This document shows positions 11,854 through 20,409 of a stretch of DNA of 64,000 nucleotides, one piece after another. The translations under genes were made by a program, and so were the position numbers. The stretch is from Enterobacter quasihormaechei (GTDB lineage Bacteria > Pseudomonadota > Gammaproteobacteria > Enterobacterales > Enterobacteriaceae): assembly GCF_004331385.1 (NCBI RefSeq), contig NZ_SJON01000009.1:119081-183080 (forward strand), given 5' to 3'. Below the pieces are notes generated by a model. That model saw only the letters and a list, made by a program, of their open reading frames with translations. It did not search any database and was not told the DNA's origin. How positions within the stretch are numbered: the stretch's first letter is position 1; each line of letters starts with the position of its first letter.

Positions 11854-12746
11854 TGTTAACTCAGGAAACGCCTGTCCCTGTTAGCACCGCTAAACAGCGC
11901 ATCCACTGGGCGAAGCTGTTCTGGATGCTACGCAAAAGCCCGCTCACGCTGATCGGCGGGGTCATTATGATCCTGATGCTGCTGATGATGGTGGTTTCGC
12001 CGTGGATAGTGCCGCACGATCCGAACGCGCTGGATCTCACCGCGCGTTTGCAGGCGCCGTCACTCCAGCACTGGTTCGGCACCGATGAGGTGGGCCGGGA
12101 TCTGTTCAGCCGGGTGCTGGTGGGCAGCCAGCAGTCCATCACGGCGGGGCTGGCGGTGGTGGTGATTGCGGGCGGCATTGGCTCGCTGCTCGGCTGCTTG
12201 TCCGGCGTACTCGGTGGGCGCGGCGACGCCATCATCATGCGCATCATGGACATTATGCTCTCAATCCCCTCGCTGGTGCTGACCATGGCGCTGGCCGCCG
12301 CGCTCGGCCCAAGCCTGTTTAACGCGATGCTGGCGATTGCGATTGTCCGCATTCCGTTTTACGTACGGCTGGCCCGTGGTCAGACGCTGGTCGTGCGCCA
12401 GTTTACCTATGTGCAGGCCGCCCGTACCTTTGGCGCATCGCGCTGGCACCTGATTCGCTGGCATATCCTGCGTAACGCCCTGCCGCCGCTGATCGTTCAG
12501 GCGTCGCTGGATATCGGTAGCGCTATTCTGATGGCCGCCACGCTGGGCTTTATTGGGTTAGGCGCGCAGCAGCCCACCGCCGAATGGGGCGCGATGGTGG
12601 CCGTGGGACGTAACTACGTGCTTGACCAGTGGTGGTACTGCGCGTTTCCCGGGGCGGCCATTTTGATTACGGCAGTCGGGTTTAATCTGTTTGGCGATGG
12701 TCTTCGCGACCTGCTGGATCCCAAATCAGGAGGGAAGCAGTCATGA
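11850..12746 (+). CDS. ddpC: D,D-dipeptide ABC transporter permease DdpC
   Basis: Second permease subunit of the DppC/OppC type, 298 residues from the start at 11850. I chose this start because it overlaps the ddpB stop (ATGA) and follows a GGAGG; a 12-codon longer frame from 11814 would run inside ddpB. N-terminal membrane segment at about 30-55 (TLIGGVIMILMLLMMVVSPWIVP), the WFGTDEVGRDLFSRVL motif near 72-87, and an EAA loop (YVQAARTFGASRWHLIRWHILRNALPP). Overlaps ddpD by four bases. Confidence 0.93.
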   Translation: MMLTQETPVPVSTAKQRIHWAKLFWMLRKSPLTLIGGVIMILMLLMMVVSPWIVPHDPNALDLTARLQAPSLQHWFGTDEVGRDLFSRVLVGSQQSITAGLAVVVIAGGIGSLLGCLSGVLGGRGDAIIMRIMDIMLSIPSLVLTMALAAALGPSLFNAMLAIAIVRIPFYVRLARGQTLVVRQFTYVQAARTFGASRWHLIRWHILRNALPPLIVQASLDIGSAILMAATLGFIGLGAQQPTAEWGAMVAVGRNYVLDQWWYCAFPGAAILITAVGFNLFGDGLRDLLDPKSGGKQS

Positions 12747-13729
12747 GTGATTCCGTATTATCGATTGAAGATTTACACCTGAGCTTCCCCATTTTTCGCG
12801 GCGATGTACATGCGCTCAACCACGTCTCGCTGGAGATTGGACGGGGTGAAATTGTTGGCGTAGTGGGCGAATCCGGCTCGGGAAAATCGGTCACCGCGAT
12901 GCTGGCGATGCGCCTGCTGCCGGAAGGCAGTTACCATGTTCACCATGGGCGGGTCACGCTGCTCGGGGAAGATGTGCTGAACGCGTCAGAAAAACAGCTT
13001 CGCCAGTGGCGCGGCGCAAAGGTGGCGATGATTTTTCAGGAGCCGATGACGGCGCTCAATCCCACGCGGCGGATCGGCAAGCAGATGGTGGAGGTGATCC
13101 GCCAGCATCAGCCGCTTTCACGGCGTGAAGCGCAGCAGAAGGCGATCTCCCTGCTTGGCGAGATGCAAATTCCGGACGCGGCGCAGGTGATGGATCGCTA
13201 TCCGTTTGAGCTTTCCGGCGGCATGCGCCAGCGAGTGATGATCGCCCTTGCCTTCTCCTGCGAGCCGGAGCTGATCATTGCCGATGAACCCACCACCGCG
13301 CTGGATGTGACCGTCCAGCTCCAGGTGCTGCGGCTGTTGAAACATAAAGCGCGCGCCAGCGGAACGTCGGTGCTGTTTATCAGTCACGATATGGCGGTAG
13401 TGTCGCAGCTTTGTGACCGGGTGTACGTCATGTACGCGGGCAGCGTAATCGAAAGCGGCAGCACGCAGACCTTGATTTACCATCCTGTGCATCCCTATTC
13501 GATTGGCCTGCTGCGGTGCGCGCCGGAAAATGGCGAACCGCGTGAGATCCTCCCGGCCATTCCCGGCACGGTGCCTAATCTCAGCCACCTGCCGCGCGGA
13601 TGTGCCTTTCGCGAGCGCTGTTTTGCGGCCGGTGCGAAATGCGGTGAAACGCCGCGCTTACACTCCACGGGCGCAGAAGGCCAGCAGGCAGCCTGCTGGT
13701 ATCCACAACAGGAGACACGCCATGTCTGA
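12743..13729 (+). CDS. ddpD: D,D-dipeptide ABC transporter ATPase DdpD
   Basis: ATP-hydrolysing subunit of the dipeptide importer, 328 residues. Walker A GESGSGKS lies near residue 45, the Q-loop in [15 protein letters not shown], the signature in [17 protein letters not shown], Walker B in [16 protein letters not shown] and the switch histidine in FISHDMAVV. The C-terminus has the oligopeptide-type cysteine-bearing region ([17 protein letters not shown]) known from DppD/OppD, which may bind an iron-sulfur cluster. Starts on the overlapping ATGA and runs 8 bp into ddpF. Confidence 0.94.
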   Translation: MSDSVLSIEDLHLSFPIFRGDVHALNHVSLEIGRGEIVGVVGESGSGKSVTAMLAMRLLPEGSYHVHHGRVTLLGEDVLNASEKQLRQWRGAKVAMIFQEPMTALNPTRRIGKQMVEVIRQHQPLSRREAQQKAISLLGEMQIPDAAQVMDRYPFELSGGMRQRVMIALAFSCEPELIIADEPTTALDVTVQLQVLRLLKHKARASGTSVLFISHDMAVVSQLCDRVYVMYAGSVIESGSTQTLIYHPVHPYSIGLLRCAPENGEPREILPAIPGTVPNLSHLPRGCAFRERCFAAGAKCGETPRLHSTGAEGQQAACWYPQQETRHV

Positions 13730-14648
13730 GGTATTGCTGGAACTGGACGACGTGCACGTGAATTTTCCCGCGCGAAAAAACTGGCTAGGGCGCGTGACGG
13801 AACAGGTGCACGCTCTGAACGGCATGGATCTCCAGATCCATCGCGGCGAAACGCTGGGCATTGTGGGGGAATCCGGCTGTGGAAAGAGTACGCTGGCGCA
13901 GCTGCTGATGGGTATGCTCAAACCGAGCACCGGCGCCTGTCAGCGCGCGAACGCGGCGGGCGGTATGCAGATGGTATTTCAGGATCCGCTCTCATCCCTC
14001 GATCCGCGTTTACCCGTCTGGCGCATCATCACCGAGCCGGTGTGGATACAGCAACGCCGCAGCGAGCGGGAGCGACGTCAGCTGGCCGAATCCCTGGCGA
14101 AGCAGGTAGGCATTCGTGCTGAATACCTTGACCGTCTGCCGCATGCGTTTTCGGGCGGACAGCGTCAGCGAATCGCCATTGCCCGGGCGCTCTCCTCCGA
14201 TCCGGACATCATCGTGCTGGATGAACCTACCAGCGCGCTGGATATTTCCGTCCAGGCGCAGATCCTCAATTTGCTGGTTGCCCTGCAACAGCAGCGAAAT
14301 CTCACCTACGTGCTGATCTCTCACAACGTCTCGGTGGTCCGGCACATGAGCGATCGCGTGGCGGTGATGTATCTGGGGCAGATTGTTGAGCTGGGCACGG
14401 CGGACCAGGTGCTGGGCCAGCCGCGTCATCCGTATACGCAGCTGCTGCTTGACTCCGTTCCCCGCACCGGCCAGCCGCTTGACGACGCGCTGGCGCTGCG
14501 AAAAACCGACCTGCCCGGAAACCGGCACCTGCCGATCGGATGCTATTTCCGAGACCGTTGCCCACTGGCAACGCAGGGATGTGAACAGCCGCAACAACTT
14601 CAATCCTCTTCCGGAAACCGAAGCGTGCGCTGCTGGCGTAACCGTTAA
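13722..14648 (+). CDS. ddpF: D,D-dipeptide ABC transporter ATPase DdpF
   Basis: Second ATPase subunit, 308 residues from the ATG at 13722, the same length as E. coli DdpF; ACAGGAGACACGCC precedes it. Walker A GESGCGKST, signature FSGGQRQRIAIARAL, Walker B IIVLDEPTSALDISVQ and switch LISHNVSVV are all intact. A C-terminal cysteine-containing segment (GCYFRDRCPLATQGC) matches DppF/OppF types. Last gene of the operon; a hairpin follows directly. Confidence 0.94.
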   Translation: MSEVLLELDDVHVNFPARKNWLGRVTEQVHALNGMDLQIHRGETLGIVGESGCGKSTLAQLLMGMLKPSTGACQRANAAGGMQMVFQDPLSSLDPRLPVWRIITEPVWIQQRRSERERRQLAESLAKQVGIRAEYLDRLPHAFSGGQRQRIAIARALSSDPDIIVLDEPTSALDISVQAQILNLLVALQQQRNLTYVLISHNVSVVRHMSDRVAVMYLGQIVELGTADQVLGQPRHPYTQLLLDSVPRTGQPLDDALALRKTDLPGNRHLPIGCYFRDRCPLATQGCEQPQQLQSSSGNRSVRCWRNR

Positions 14649-14675
14649 AAAATAAGCCGGGCATCTGCCCGGCCT
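14645..14675 (-). terminator. Terminator between ddpF and osmC
   Basis: Seven-base stem GCCGGGC / GCCCGGC (14656-14662 and 14667-14673) with an ATCT loop. Read on the minus strand it is followed by TTATTTTTTAAC, so it is a good intrinsic terminator for osmC. On the plus strand it lacks a T run and would end ddp transcription only weakly. Confidence 0.7.
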
Positions 14676-14679
14676 GTAA

Positions 14680-15108
14680 TCAGTTCAGCTTATAGTCCAG
14701 CGTAATTTCCGCTTTCAGCAGCTGCGAGACCGGACAGCCCGCCTTCGCTTTCTGGATAATGCCGTCGAACTGCTGAGGATCGATACCCGGTACCGTCACC
14801 TTGCTTTGCAGCGCGACCTTGCTGATGGCAAAACCCCCGTCGGTTTTATCCAGCGAGACGTCCGCCGTGGTATCGATGGAGTCAGCGGTGTAGCCCGCTT
14901 CACCCAGCATCAGCGACAGGGCCATGGAGAAACACGCTGCGTGCGCTGCGCCAATCAGCTCTTCCGGGTTGGTTCCCTTCTCGCCCTCAAAGCGGGTGTT
15001 AAAGCCGTAAGGTTGCTGGTTAAGGACGCCGCTTTCGGTTGATACCGTCCCTTTGCCGCGCTTAATGTCGCCTGACCAGTGTGCTGAACCGTGCTTATGA
15101 ATCGTCAT
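14680..15108 (-). CDS. osmC: Osmotically inducible peroxiredoxin OsmC
   Basis: Thiol-dependent peroxidase that detoxifies organic hydroperoxides. At 142 residues it has the expected OsmC length. The two redox cysteines are present: Cys59 in AAHAACFSMALS (peroxidatic) and Cys125 in KAGCPVSQLL (resolving). The ribosome-binding site is AAAGGAGAGCAAGA. The neighbouring ddp genes and the nearby bdm-sra-maeA genes reproduce the E. coli neighbourhood. A sigma-S type promoter lies just upstream. Confidence 0.96.
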   Translation of the reverse strand: MTIHKHGSAHWSGDIKRGKGTVSTESGVLNQQPYGFNTRFEGEKGTNPEELIGAAHAACFSMALSLMLGEAGYTADSIDTTADVSLDKTDGGFAISKVALQSKVTVPGIDPQQFDGIIQKAKAGCPVSQLLKAEITLDYKLN

Positions 15109-15136
15109 TCTTGCTCTCCTTTTGGCTTACAAAGGG

Positions 15137-15146
15137 TTAAGTATAG
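15137..15146 (-). promoter_or_regulatory. Sigma-S type -10 element of osmC
   Basis: Read on the minus strand the sequence is CTATACTTAA, an exact fit to the extended sigma-S -10 consensus (KCTAYACTTAA core), 29 bp upstream of the osmC start. Known osmC promoters depend on sigma-S and osmotic stress regulators, so stationary-phase and osmotic induction are expected here. Confidence 0.75.
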
Positions 15147-15177
15147 GACGCCTCACCCGTTTTGCAGGGAACACAGA

Positions 15178-16065
15178 CTAGTCCGAAGGCGCAGCGAGGT
15201 GGTTTGCCAGCGCGTCGAGAAACACGCGCTGCGCCGCAGGCTGATAGTCACGCGACTGATAAATGCCAAATATGCCGATCGGTTTTGGCGTGAAGGCGTT
15301 AAGTACCGGCACCAGGCTGCCCTCTCTGAGCGCCGCGCTGGCCTCGCGTTCGGGCAGCATGGCAATACCGCAGTGGTTTATCGCTGCCTCCATCAGCAGA
15401 GACGAGATACTGGCGCTCAGATTGCCGCTCACCGCCGTTGCGATCGCTTCGCCTTCGGGCGTCAAAAAACGCCATGATTGCCCCGCGAAGAAGCTGTAAT
15501 GCAGGCAGTTGTGCCGGGCTAAATCTTCAAGCTGTTCAGGAACGCCCCGGCTGGCAAGATACTGCGGCGAGGCGCAAAGCACGGACCGGCACTCTCCCAG
15601 CCTGCGGGCGATCATGCCGGGCTCGGGGCTATCGGTGATGCGTATCGCCACGTCAATTCGCTCTCCCACCAGGCTCACCGGATGGTTATTGACATCCAGT
15701 TCGATGCGCAGCTGAGGGTAACGCTGCAACAGATCCGGCAAAACCGGAGCGATCAGCTGGGTTGCGGTAAAATGCGCGCAGGCGACGCGCAGGGTGCCTG
15801 AGGGCAAATCCTTCACGGACTGATCTTCAATTTCCTGAGATATTTGCGACAGCGTACGGGTCTTTTGCAGCACTTTCTCTCCCGCCGCCGTTAGCGTCAG
15901 CTTGCGGGTGGAACGGTTCACCAGCCGCGCACCGGCCCACTTCTCCATCTGCTCCAGATAGCGGCTCACCATCGGGCGAGAGATCCCCAGCGCCCGCGCC
16001 GCCGCGCTTAAACTACCCAGCTCACAGATACGGTTGTACACCTGGGCGGCAATTACGCGATCCAT
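15178..16065 (-). CDS. LysR-family transcriptional regulator
   Basis: A 295-residue regulator from the start at 16065, chosen because GGAGGTCAGA sits directly before that ATG; a four-codon longer start at 16077 exists. The N-terminal winged helix is clear (ICELGSLSAAARALGISRPMVSRYLEQMEKWAGARL), followed by the periplasmic-binding-like effector domain (about 90-290). It is divergent from a metallo-beta-lactamase-fold gene 111 bp away, so it probably controls that gene and the VOC gene behind it. The effector is unknown. Confidence 0.85.
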   Translation of the reverse strand: MDRVIAAQVYNRICELGSLSAAARALGISRPMVSRYLEQMEKWAGARLVNRSTRKLTLTAAGEKVLQKTRTLSQISQEIEDQSVKDLPSGTLRVACAHFTATQLIAPVLPDLLQRYPQLRIELDVNNHPVSLVGERIDVAIRITDSPEPGMIARRLGECRSVLCASPQYLASRGVPEQLEDLARHNCLHYSFFAGQSWRFLTPEGEAIATAVSGNLSASISSLLMEAAINHCGIAMLPEREASAALREGSLVPVLNAFTPKPIGIFGIYQSRDYQPAAQRVFLDALANHLAAPSD

Positions 16066-16176
16066 TCTGACCTCCATTTGCTCGATTTATGAAACTAAGC
16101 ATCTCCTGTTTCAGGAATTCTGGCAAATGCAGAGATCCGTACAATAGAGACTTTCCTGATAAAAAGAGAGTTGACC

Positions 16177-17028
16177 ATGACCATCGCCCGCCTTGCTTTG
16201 CTGACCACCCTTGTTACTCCGGCCGCGTTTGCCGCGCCGTTAACCATTGATACGTACAACCCGCAAGAAAAAGGGATTTTTGCCGTCTCATCCACCCTGG
16301 TATCTGGGCCGAAAGAGGCAGTGCTGTTTGACGCGCAGTTCAGCGTGAAAGATAGCGAAGCGCTGGTGGAAAAAATTCGCCACAGCGGTAAAACGCTGAA
16401 CAAAATTGTGATCACCTCCGGCGATCCGGATTTCTATTTCGGTCTGCAACCGCTGGTGAAAGCCTTCCCGAACGCCAAGGTTGTCGCCACGCAGCAGGTG
16501 GTGGATCATATCAACGCCACTAAAGACGCCAAGCTCGCCTTCTGGGGGCCGCAGATGAAAGACGGCGCGCCCACGCAGCTTTACGTACCGCAGGTGCTTG
16601 CCTCAACCACCTTTATGATTGACGGTGAGAGAGTGAGCATTGAAGAGCCTGAAAGCTATGCGGCGTACGTCTGGATCCCCTCCGCGAAAACCATCCTCGG
16701 CGGCACGGGCGTCGCCTGGGGCATTCACGTCTGGACGGCGGATACCCAAACGCCAGATAGCCGCAAACAGTGGCAGCAGACCCTGGATAATATGGCCGCC
16801 CGTAAGCCCGATCGCGTGATTCCAGGCCACTATCTGGGAACACCGCCCGCGGGAACCGGCGCGATTGACTTTACCCGCAACTATCTACAGCGTTTTGAAC
16901 TGGCCCTCACGACGCATAAAGAATCAACCGGCGTCATCAACGCGATGAAAAAACAGTGGCCGAACCTTGCGGAAGAAAGTTCTCTGGAACTGAGCGCCAA
17001 AGTGAATACCGGCGAAATGAAGTGGTAA
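16177..17028 (+). CDS. Periplasmic MBL-fold protein with degenerate metal site
   Basis: A 283-residue protein with a signal peptide (residues 1-20, ending AAFAA) and a metallo-beta-lactamase-type fold (NPQEKGIFAVSSTLVSG start, PGHYLG near the C-terminus). The key zinc motif HxHxDH is replaced by S81-G-D83-P-D85-F86 (ITSGDPDFYFGL), so two or three metal ligands are missing, although the strand-loop layout is kept. The start at 16177 follows AAAGAGAGTTGACC; a TTG six bases earlier is less likely. Divergent from the LysR gene. It could be a hydrolase using other ligands or a binding protein; the substrate is unknown. Confidence 0.75.
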   Translation: MTIARLALLTTLVTPAAFAAPLTIDTYNPQEKGIFAVSSTLVSGPKEAVLFDAQFSVKDSEALVEKIRHSGKTLNKIVITSGDPDFYFGLQPLVKAFPNAKVVATQQVVDHINATKDAKLAFWGPQMKDGAPTQLYVPQVLASTTFMIDGERVSIEEPESYAAYVWIPSAKTILGGTGVAWGIHVWTADTQTPDSRKQWQQTLDNMAARKPDRVIPGHYLGTPPAGTGAIDFTRNYLQRFELALTTHKESTGVINAMKKQWPNLAEESSLELSAKVNTGEMKW

Positions 17029-17040
17029 TAGTCTGATTAT

Positions 17041-17073
17041 CTCCTGCTATATTTAAATTTTTTATAGCAGGAG
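17041..17073 (+). promoter_or_regulatory. Hairpin that sequesters the ribosome-binding site of the VOC gene
   Basis: CTCCTGCTATA (17041-17051) and its exact complement TATAGCAGGAG (17063-17073) form an 11-bp stem around an 11-base A/T-only loop. The right arm holds the AGGAG Shine-Dalgarno sequence of the gene starting at 17080. It could be a terminator for the MBL gene (TTTTAT follows), a translation-blocking hairpin, or both. Confidence 0.65.
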
Positions 17074-17079
17074 TTTTAT

Positions 17080-17601
17080 ATGCAATCGCCAGTAAGGGGC
17101 ATCGACCATATCGGTATTACCGTGCCCGACATTGAAAAAGCCACCCTATTTTTTGAGCACGCTTTCGGTGCGAAGGTTTTATATCATTCTGTCGATGCTG
17201 AAACCGATAATATTGACCAGTCCGCTCAGCAACACACCTTAAAATTATTTCCCGGCACTAAAATTCACGCCATCCGCATGCTCGCCATGCCTCACGGACC
17301 CGGCATTGAACTCTTCGAAATGCACGGACCTGAGCAGGGTATGCCCGCCCGCGCCAGCGATTTTGGGCTTCAGCATTTTGCTATTTATGTTGATGATTTT
17401 GATAGTGCCATCGCGGCTTTCACCGCCGCCGGCGGCGAGATGTTTACCGCGCCGAAGCCGCTTAGCTTTACGGATGAGCAAGGTGAAGGCAATGCTTTTT
17501 GCTATGGTCAAACCCCCTGGGGCAGCGTTGTGGAATTGATCTCCTGGCCGACCCCCATGCCTTATGAAAAAACGACGAATTTACGCCGCTGGAAGCCCTA
17601 A
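17080..17601 (+). CDS. VOC-family (glyoxalase/dioxygenase superfamily) protein
   Basis: A 173-residue protein with two beta-alpha-beta-beta-beta modules of the vicinal oxygen chelate fold. Module one starts GIDHIGITVPDIEKATLFFEHAFGA with a candidate metal-ligand histidine at residue 10. Module two starts LQHFAIYVDDFDSAIAAFTAAGG, and the late glutamate lies in SVVELISWP. It follows the MBL-fold gene by 51 bp with a strong hairpin between. The reaction is unknown; lactoylglutathione lyase-like, isomerase and binding roles are all possible. Confidence 0.8.
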   Translation: MQSPVRGIDHIGITVPDIEKATLFFEHAFGAKVLYHSVDAETDNIDQSAQQHTLKLFPGTKIHAIRMLAMPHGPGIELFEMHGPEQGMPARASDFGLQHFAIYVDDFDSAIAAFTAAGGEMFTAPKPLSFTDEQGEGNAFCYGQTPWGSVVELISWPTPMPYEKTTNLRRWKP

Positions 17602-17742
17602 AATTTATTTCTGTGCTACGGCATGTGATATTTTTATTTCCAGGACGAATCTGAGCCACAACGACGAAAATATTTGTCACTCTGAATGTGAATTACGATT
17701 TTGCACGCCGTAACATTAAACAGACAACGACACGGAGGCAGC

Positions 17743-17958
17743 ATGTTTACTTATTACCCGGCACATACCACAGCAGCACAACCGGAACTTGTTAACGCGA
17801 TCGCACAAGGTCTTCACGCCGAGCACGGTGTTGTTACTGAAGATGACATTTTGATGGAACTGACCAAGTGGGTGGAAGCCACGGACAATGACATCCTCAG
17901 TGACATCTACCAGCAAACCATCAACTATGTGGTTAGCGGGCGCAACGCACCTTTATAA
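17743..17958 (+). CDS. bdm: Biofilm-dependent modulation protein Bdm
   Basis: A 71-residue protein nearly identical in pattern to E. coli Bdm (MFTYY start, VVTEDDILMELTKWVEA core, DIYQQTINYVVSG end). I use the ATG at 17743, preceded by ACGGAGGCAGC; the frame is open further upstream. In E. coli Bdm promotes flagellar gene expression and biofilm and is under Rcs/osmotic control. It lies 95 bp before sra, as in E. coli. Confidence 0.93.
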   Translation: MFTYYPAHTTAAQPELVNAIAQGLHAEHGVVTEDDILMELTKWVEATDNDILSDIYQQTINYVVSGRNAPL

Positions 17959-18053
17959 AAACCTGCTAAGCTGGATCTGCAACCTAAGGGGTTACATTTC
18001 GTTTGCGTAAGCAAGCTTGTCCTTAAAACTATCAACAGGATTGAGGAGTTAAT

Positions 18054-18191
18054 ATGAAATCGAACCGTCAGGCACGCCACATTTTGGGACTGAACTACAA
18101 GCTCTCTAACAAGCGTAAAGTGGTTATTGAGGAGGGTAGCGAAACGCAGGTTACCCACGCTACCGGCAGAAAACGCCCTTCCGGCAAGTAA
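18054..18191 (+). CDS. sra: Stationary-phase ribosome-associated protein Sra (RpsV)
   Basis: A 45-residue, very basic protein ([17 protein letters not shown]... ending KRPSGK), the length and pattern of Sra/S22. It binds the 30S subunit in stationary phase. TTGAGGAGTTAAT precedes the ATG at the usual spacing. It sits between bdm and maeA as in E. coli and ends at a clear terminator. Confidence 0.93.
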   Translation: MKSNRQARHILGLNYKLSNKRKVVIEEGSETQVTHATGRKRPSGK

Positions 18192-18210
18192 GTTCCGGCA
18201 CGATATTCAC

Positions 18211-18241
18211 AACACCATCGGTAATCCCGATGGTGTTTTTG
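18211..18241 (+). terminator. Intrinsic terminator after sra
   Basis: AACACCATCGG (18211-18221) pairs perfectly with CCGATGGTGTT (18227-18237), loop of five bases, followed by TTTTT with G next. It separates bdm-sra from maeA. Confidence 0.9.
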
Positions 18242-18367
18242 TTTATGTGTTGCGGTAATTAATATTCAGCTCCTTTATAATACCAACCGACCGCACCCCG
18301 TAGCACAGGCCAGAAAGATGACAAACAGCAGTGTCAGGGACGGATCTTCTTAAAAAGAGTGAGTGAC

Positions 18368-20065
18368 ATGGACAACAAACTGAAAAAACATCGTTCCCTT
18401 TATATTCCTTACGCCGGTCCGGTTTTACTGGAGTTCCCTCTTCTGAACAAAGGCAGCGCCTTTAGCATGGAAGAGCGCAGCAGCTTTAACCTGCTGGGTC
18501 TGCTGCCTGAAGTGGTTGAAACCATTGAAGAACAGGCAGAACGTGCCTGGATCCAGTATCAGGGCTTTAAAACCGAAATCGATAAACACATCTACCTGCG
18601 TAATATCCAGGATACCAACGAAACCCTTTTCTACCGCCTCGTGCAGAACCATCTCGAAGAGATGATGCCGGTGATTTACACCCCAACGGTCGGCGCGGCG
18701 TGCGAACGCTTCTCCGAGATCTACCGCCGTTCCCGCGGCGTGTTCATCTCCTATCAGAACCGTTACAACATGGACGACATTCTGCAAAACGTGCCGAACC
18801 ACAACATCAAAGTGATCGTGGTGACCGATGGAGAACGTATTCTTGGCCTTGGCGACCAGGGCATTGGCGGGATGGGTATTCCTATCGGTAAGCTTTCTCT
18901 CTATACCGCCTGCGGCGGCATCAGCCCGGCCTATACCCTGCCGGTGGTGCTGGACGTGGGGACCAACAACCAGCAGCTGCTGAACGATCCGCTTTACATG
19001 GGCTGGCGTCACCCGCGCATTACCGACGACGAGTACTATCAGTTTGTTGATGATTTCATTCAGGCCGTGAAGCACCGCTGGCCGGACGTTCTGTTGCAGT
19101 TCGAAGACTTCGCGCAGAAAAACGCCATGCCGCTGCTTAACCGTTATCGCGATGAAATCTGCTCGTTCAACGACGACATTCAGGGCACCGCGGCAGTGAC
19201 CGTCGGTACGCTGATTGCCGCGAGCCGTGCGGCGGGCAGCCAGCTCAGCTATCAGAAAATTGTCTTCCTGGGCGCGGGCTCTGCGGGCTGCGGCATCGCC
19301 GAGCAAATTATTGCCCAGACCCAGCGTGAAGGCCTGAGCGAAGAGCTGGCCCGTTCCCGCGTCTTTATGGTGGACCGCTTTGGCCTGCTGACCGACGGCA
19401 TGCCGAACCTGCTCCCGTTCCAGACCAAGCTTGTGCAGAAGCGCGAGAACCTGAAAAACTGGGATACCGACAACGAAGTGCTTTCCCTTCTTGACGTGGT
19501 GCGCAACGTCAAGCCGGACATTTTGATTGGCGTGTCCGGGCAGACTGGCCTCTTTACGGAAGAGATCATTCGCGAAATGCACAAGCACTGCGAACGTCCT
19601 ATCGTGATGCCGCTGTCAAACCCGACCTCACGCGTGGAAGCAACGCCGCAGGACATCATCGCCTGGACCGAAGGCAACGCCTTGGTCGCGACCGGCAGTC
19701 CGTTCGATCCGGTGGTGTGGAAGGACAAACTTTACCCCATCGCGCAGTGCAACAACTCCTACATCTTCCCGGGTATTGGCCTGGGGGTCATCGCCTCCGG
19801 CGCATCACGCATCACCGACGAAATGCTGATGTCCGCGAGCGAAACGCTGGCGGGTCACTCTCCGCTGGTGAACAACGGTGAAGGACTGGTACTGCCGGAG
19901 CTGAAGGACATACATAAGGTGTCCCGTGCCATTGCCTTTGCGGTGGGCAAAATGGCGCAGCAGCAAGGCGTAGCGGTGAAAACCTCTGCCGATGCGTTGC
20001 AGCAGGCAATTGACGATAATTTCTGGATGCCGGAATACCGTAGCTATCGTCGTACTTCGATTTAA
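18368..20065 (+). CDS. maeA: NAD-dependent malic enzyme MaeA
   Basis: Oxidatively decarboxylates malate to pyruvate with NAD+. From the ATG at 18368 it is 565 residues, the E. coli MaeA length; a GTG three codons earlier is the alternative. The family motifs are in order: [18 protein letters not shown] with the catalytic tyrosine, the metal-binding [16 protein letters not shown] and [11 protein letters not shown], and the NAD-binding [13 protein letters not shown] near 310. The synteny sra-maeA-adhP is conserved. Confidence 0.96.
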   Translation: MDNKLKKHRSLYIPYAGPVLLEFPLLNKGSAFSMEERSSFNLLGLLPEVVETIEEQAERAWIQYQGFKTEIDKHIYLRNIQDTNETLFYRLVQNHLEEMMPVIYTPTVGAACERFSEIYRRSRGVFISYQNRYNMDDILQNVPNHNIKVIVVTDGERILGLGDQGIGGMGIPIGKLSLYTACGGISPAYTLPVVLDVGTNNQQLLNDPLYMGWRHPRITDDEYYQFVDDFIQAVKHRWPDVLLQFEDFAQKNAMPLLNRYRDEICSFNDDIQGTAAVTVGTLIAASRAAGSQLSYQKIVFLGAGSAGCGIAEQIIAQTQREGLSEELARSRVFMVDRFGLLTDGMPNLLPFQTKLVQKRENLKNWDTDNEVLSLLDVVRNVKPDILIGVSGQTGLFTEEIIREMHKHCERPIVMPLSNPTSRVEATPQDIIAWTEGNALVATGSPFDPVVWKDKLYPIAQCNNSYIFPGIGLGVIASGASRITDEMLMSASETLAGHSPLVNNGEGLVLPELKDIHKVSRAIAFAVGKMAQQQGVAVKTSADALQQAIDDNFWMPEYRSYRRTSI

Positions 20066-20072
20066 ATATTGT

Positions 20073-20120
20073 CCCTTACCCCAGCCCTCTCCCTAAAGGG
20101 GAGAGGGTCAGGGTGAAGGG
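20073..20120. repeat. Enterobacterial palindromic repeat after maeA
   Basis: Long imperfect inverted repeat built around GCCCTCTCCC-TAAA-GGGGAGAGGG with outer arms CCCTTACCC and GGGTGAAGGG. Copies of this CCCTCACCCC/GGGGAGAGGG type are common between enterobacterial genes. It may protect the 3' end of maeA mRNA or end transcription; no T run follows. Confidence 0.7.
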
Positions 20121-20210
20121 AATATACGGCACTTCCCGCTAGCCAAACCCACATTCCCCCGCTACACTCCCTTCATCCATCAACCCACTGAATATATAAG
20201 GAGGCCAATT

Positions 20211-20294
20211 ATGCTGTACTGTGAAATTTTCAATGTTTCACATACATTAGGTGATCGCACCGGCTCAAGCGTTATCGGTATCGTGCTGCGATAA
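20211..20294 (+). CDS. 27-codon candidate leader peptide upstream of the ABC-F gene
   Basis: Short ORF MLYCEIFNVSHTLGDRTG... ending GIVLR, with a near-perfect ribosome-binding site (TAAGGAGGCCAATT) seven bases before the ATG. It ends 115 bp before the ABC-F gene. Its last third and stop codon lie inside a strong hairpin (see the attenuator entry), the usual design of translated leaders that control genes by ribosome position. I do not recognise the peptide. A real but unrelated small protein is the alternative. Confidence 0.6.
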   Translation: MLYCEIFNVSHTLGDRTGSSVIGIVLR

Positions 20295-20356
20295 CTTCCG
20301 CTTGAGCGAAGACACCAACCCCTGAAATCCCTTCTCTCGGGCTTACTGAGTTATCG
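20263..20356 (+). promoter_or_regulatory. Attenuator-like alternative hairpins before the ABC-F gene
   Basis: GCTCAAGCG (20263-20271) pairs with CGCTTGAGC (20299-20307), and inside it GTTATCG (20271-20277) pairs with CGATAAC (20289-20295), which contains the leader stop codon. A second exact GTTATCG lies at 20350-20356 and could take over the same CGATAAC. A small GGCAT-AAAC-ATGCC hairpin (20374-20387) follows near the ABC-F start. A ribosome paused late in the leader would block the first pairing and free the second. Confidence 0.5.
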
Positions 20357-20409
20357 TCAGCGATGTTTGACGAGGCATAAACATGCCTGTAACTCCTGGG
20401 TAAGCAACA

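Noticed and set aside
18425..19588. Long open frame antisense to maeA
   Set aside because: Shadow of a strongly codon-biased real gene; composition low-complexity and His/Val-rich, no family likeness.
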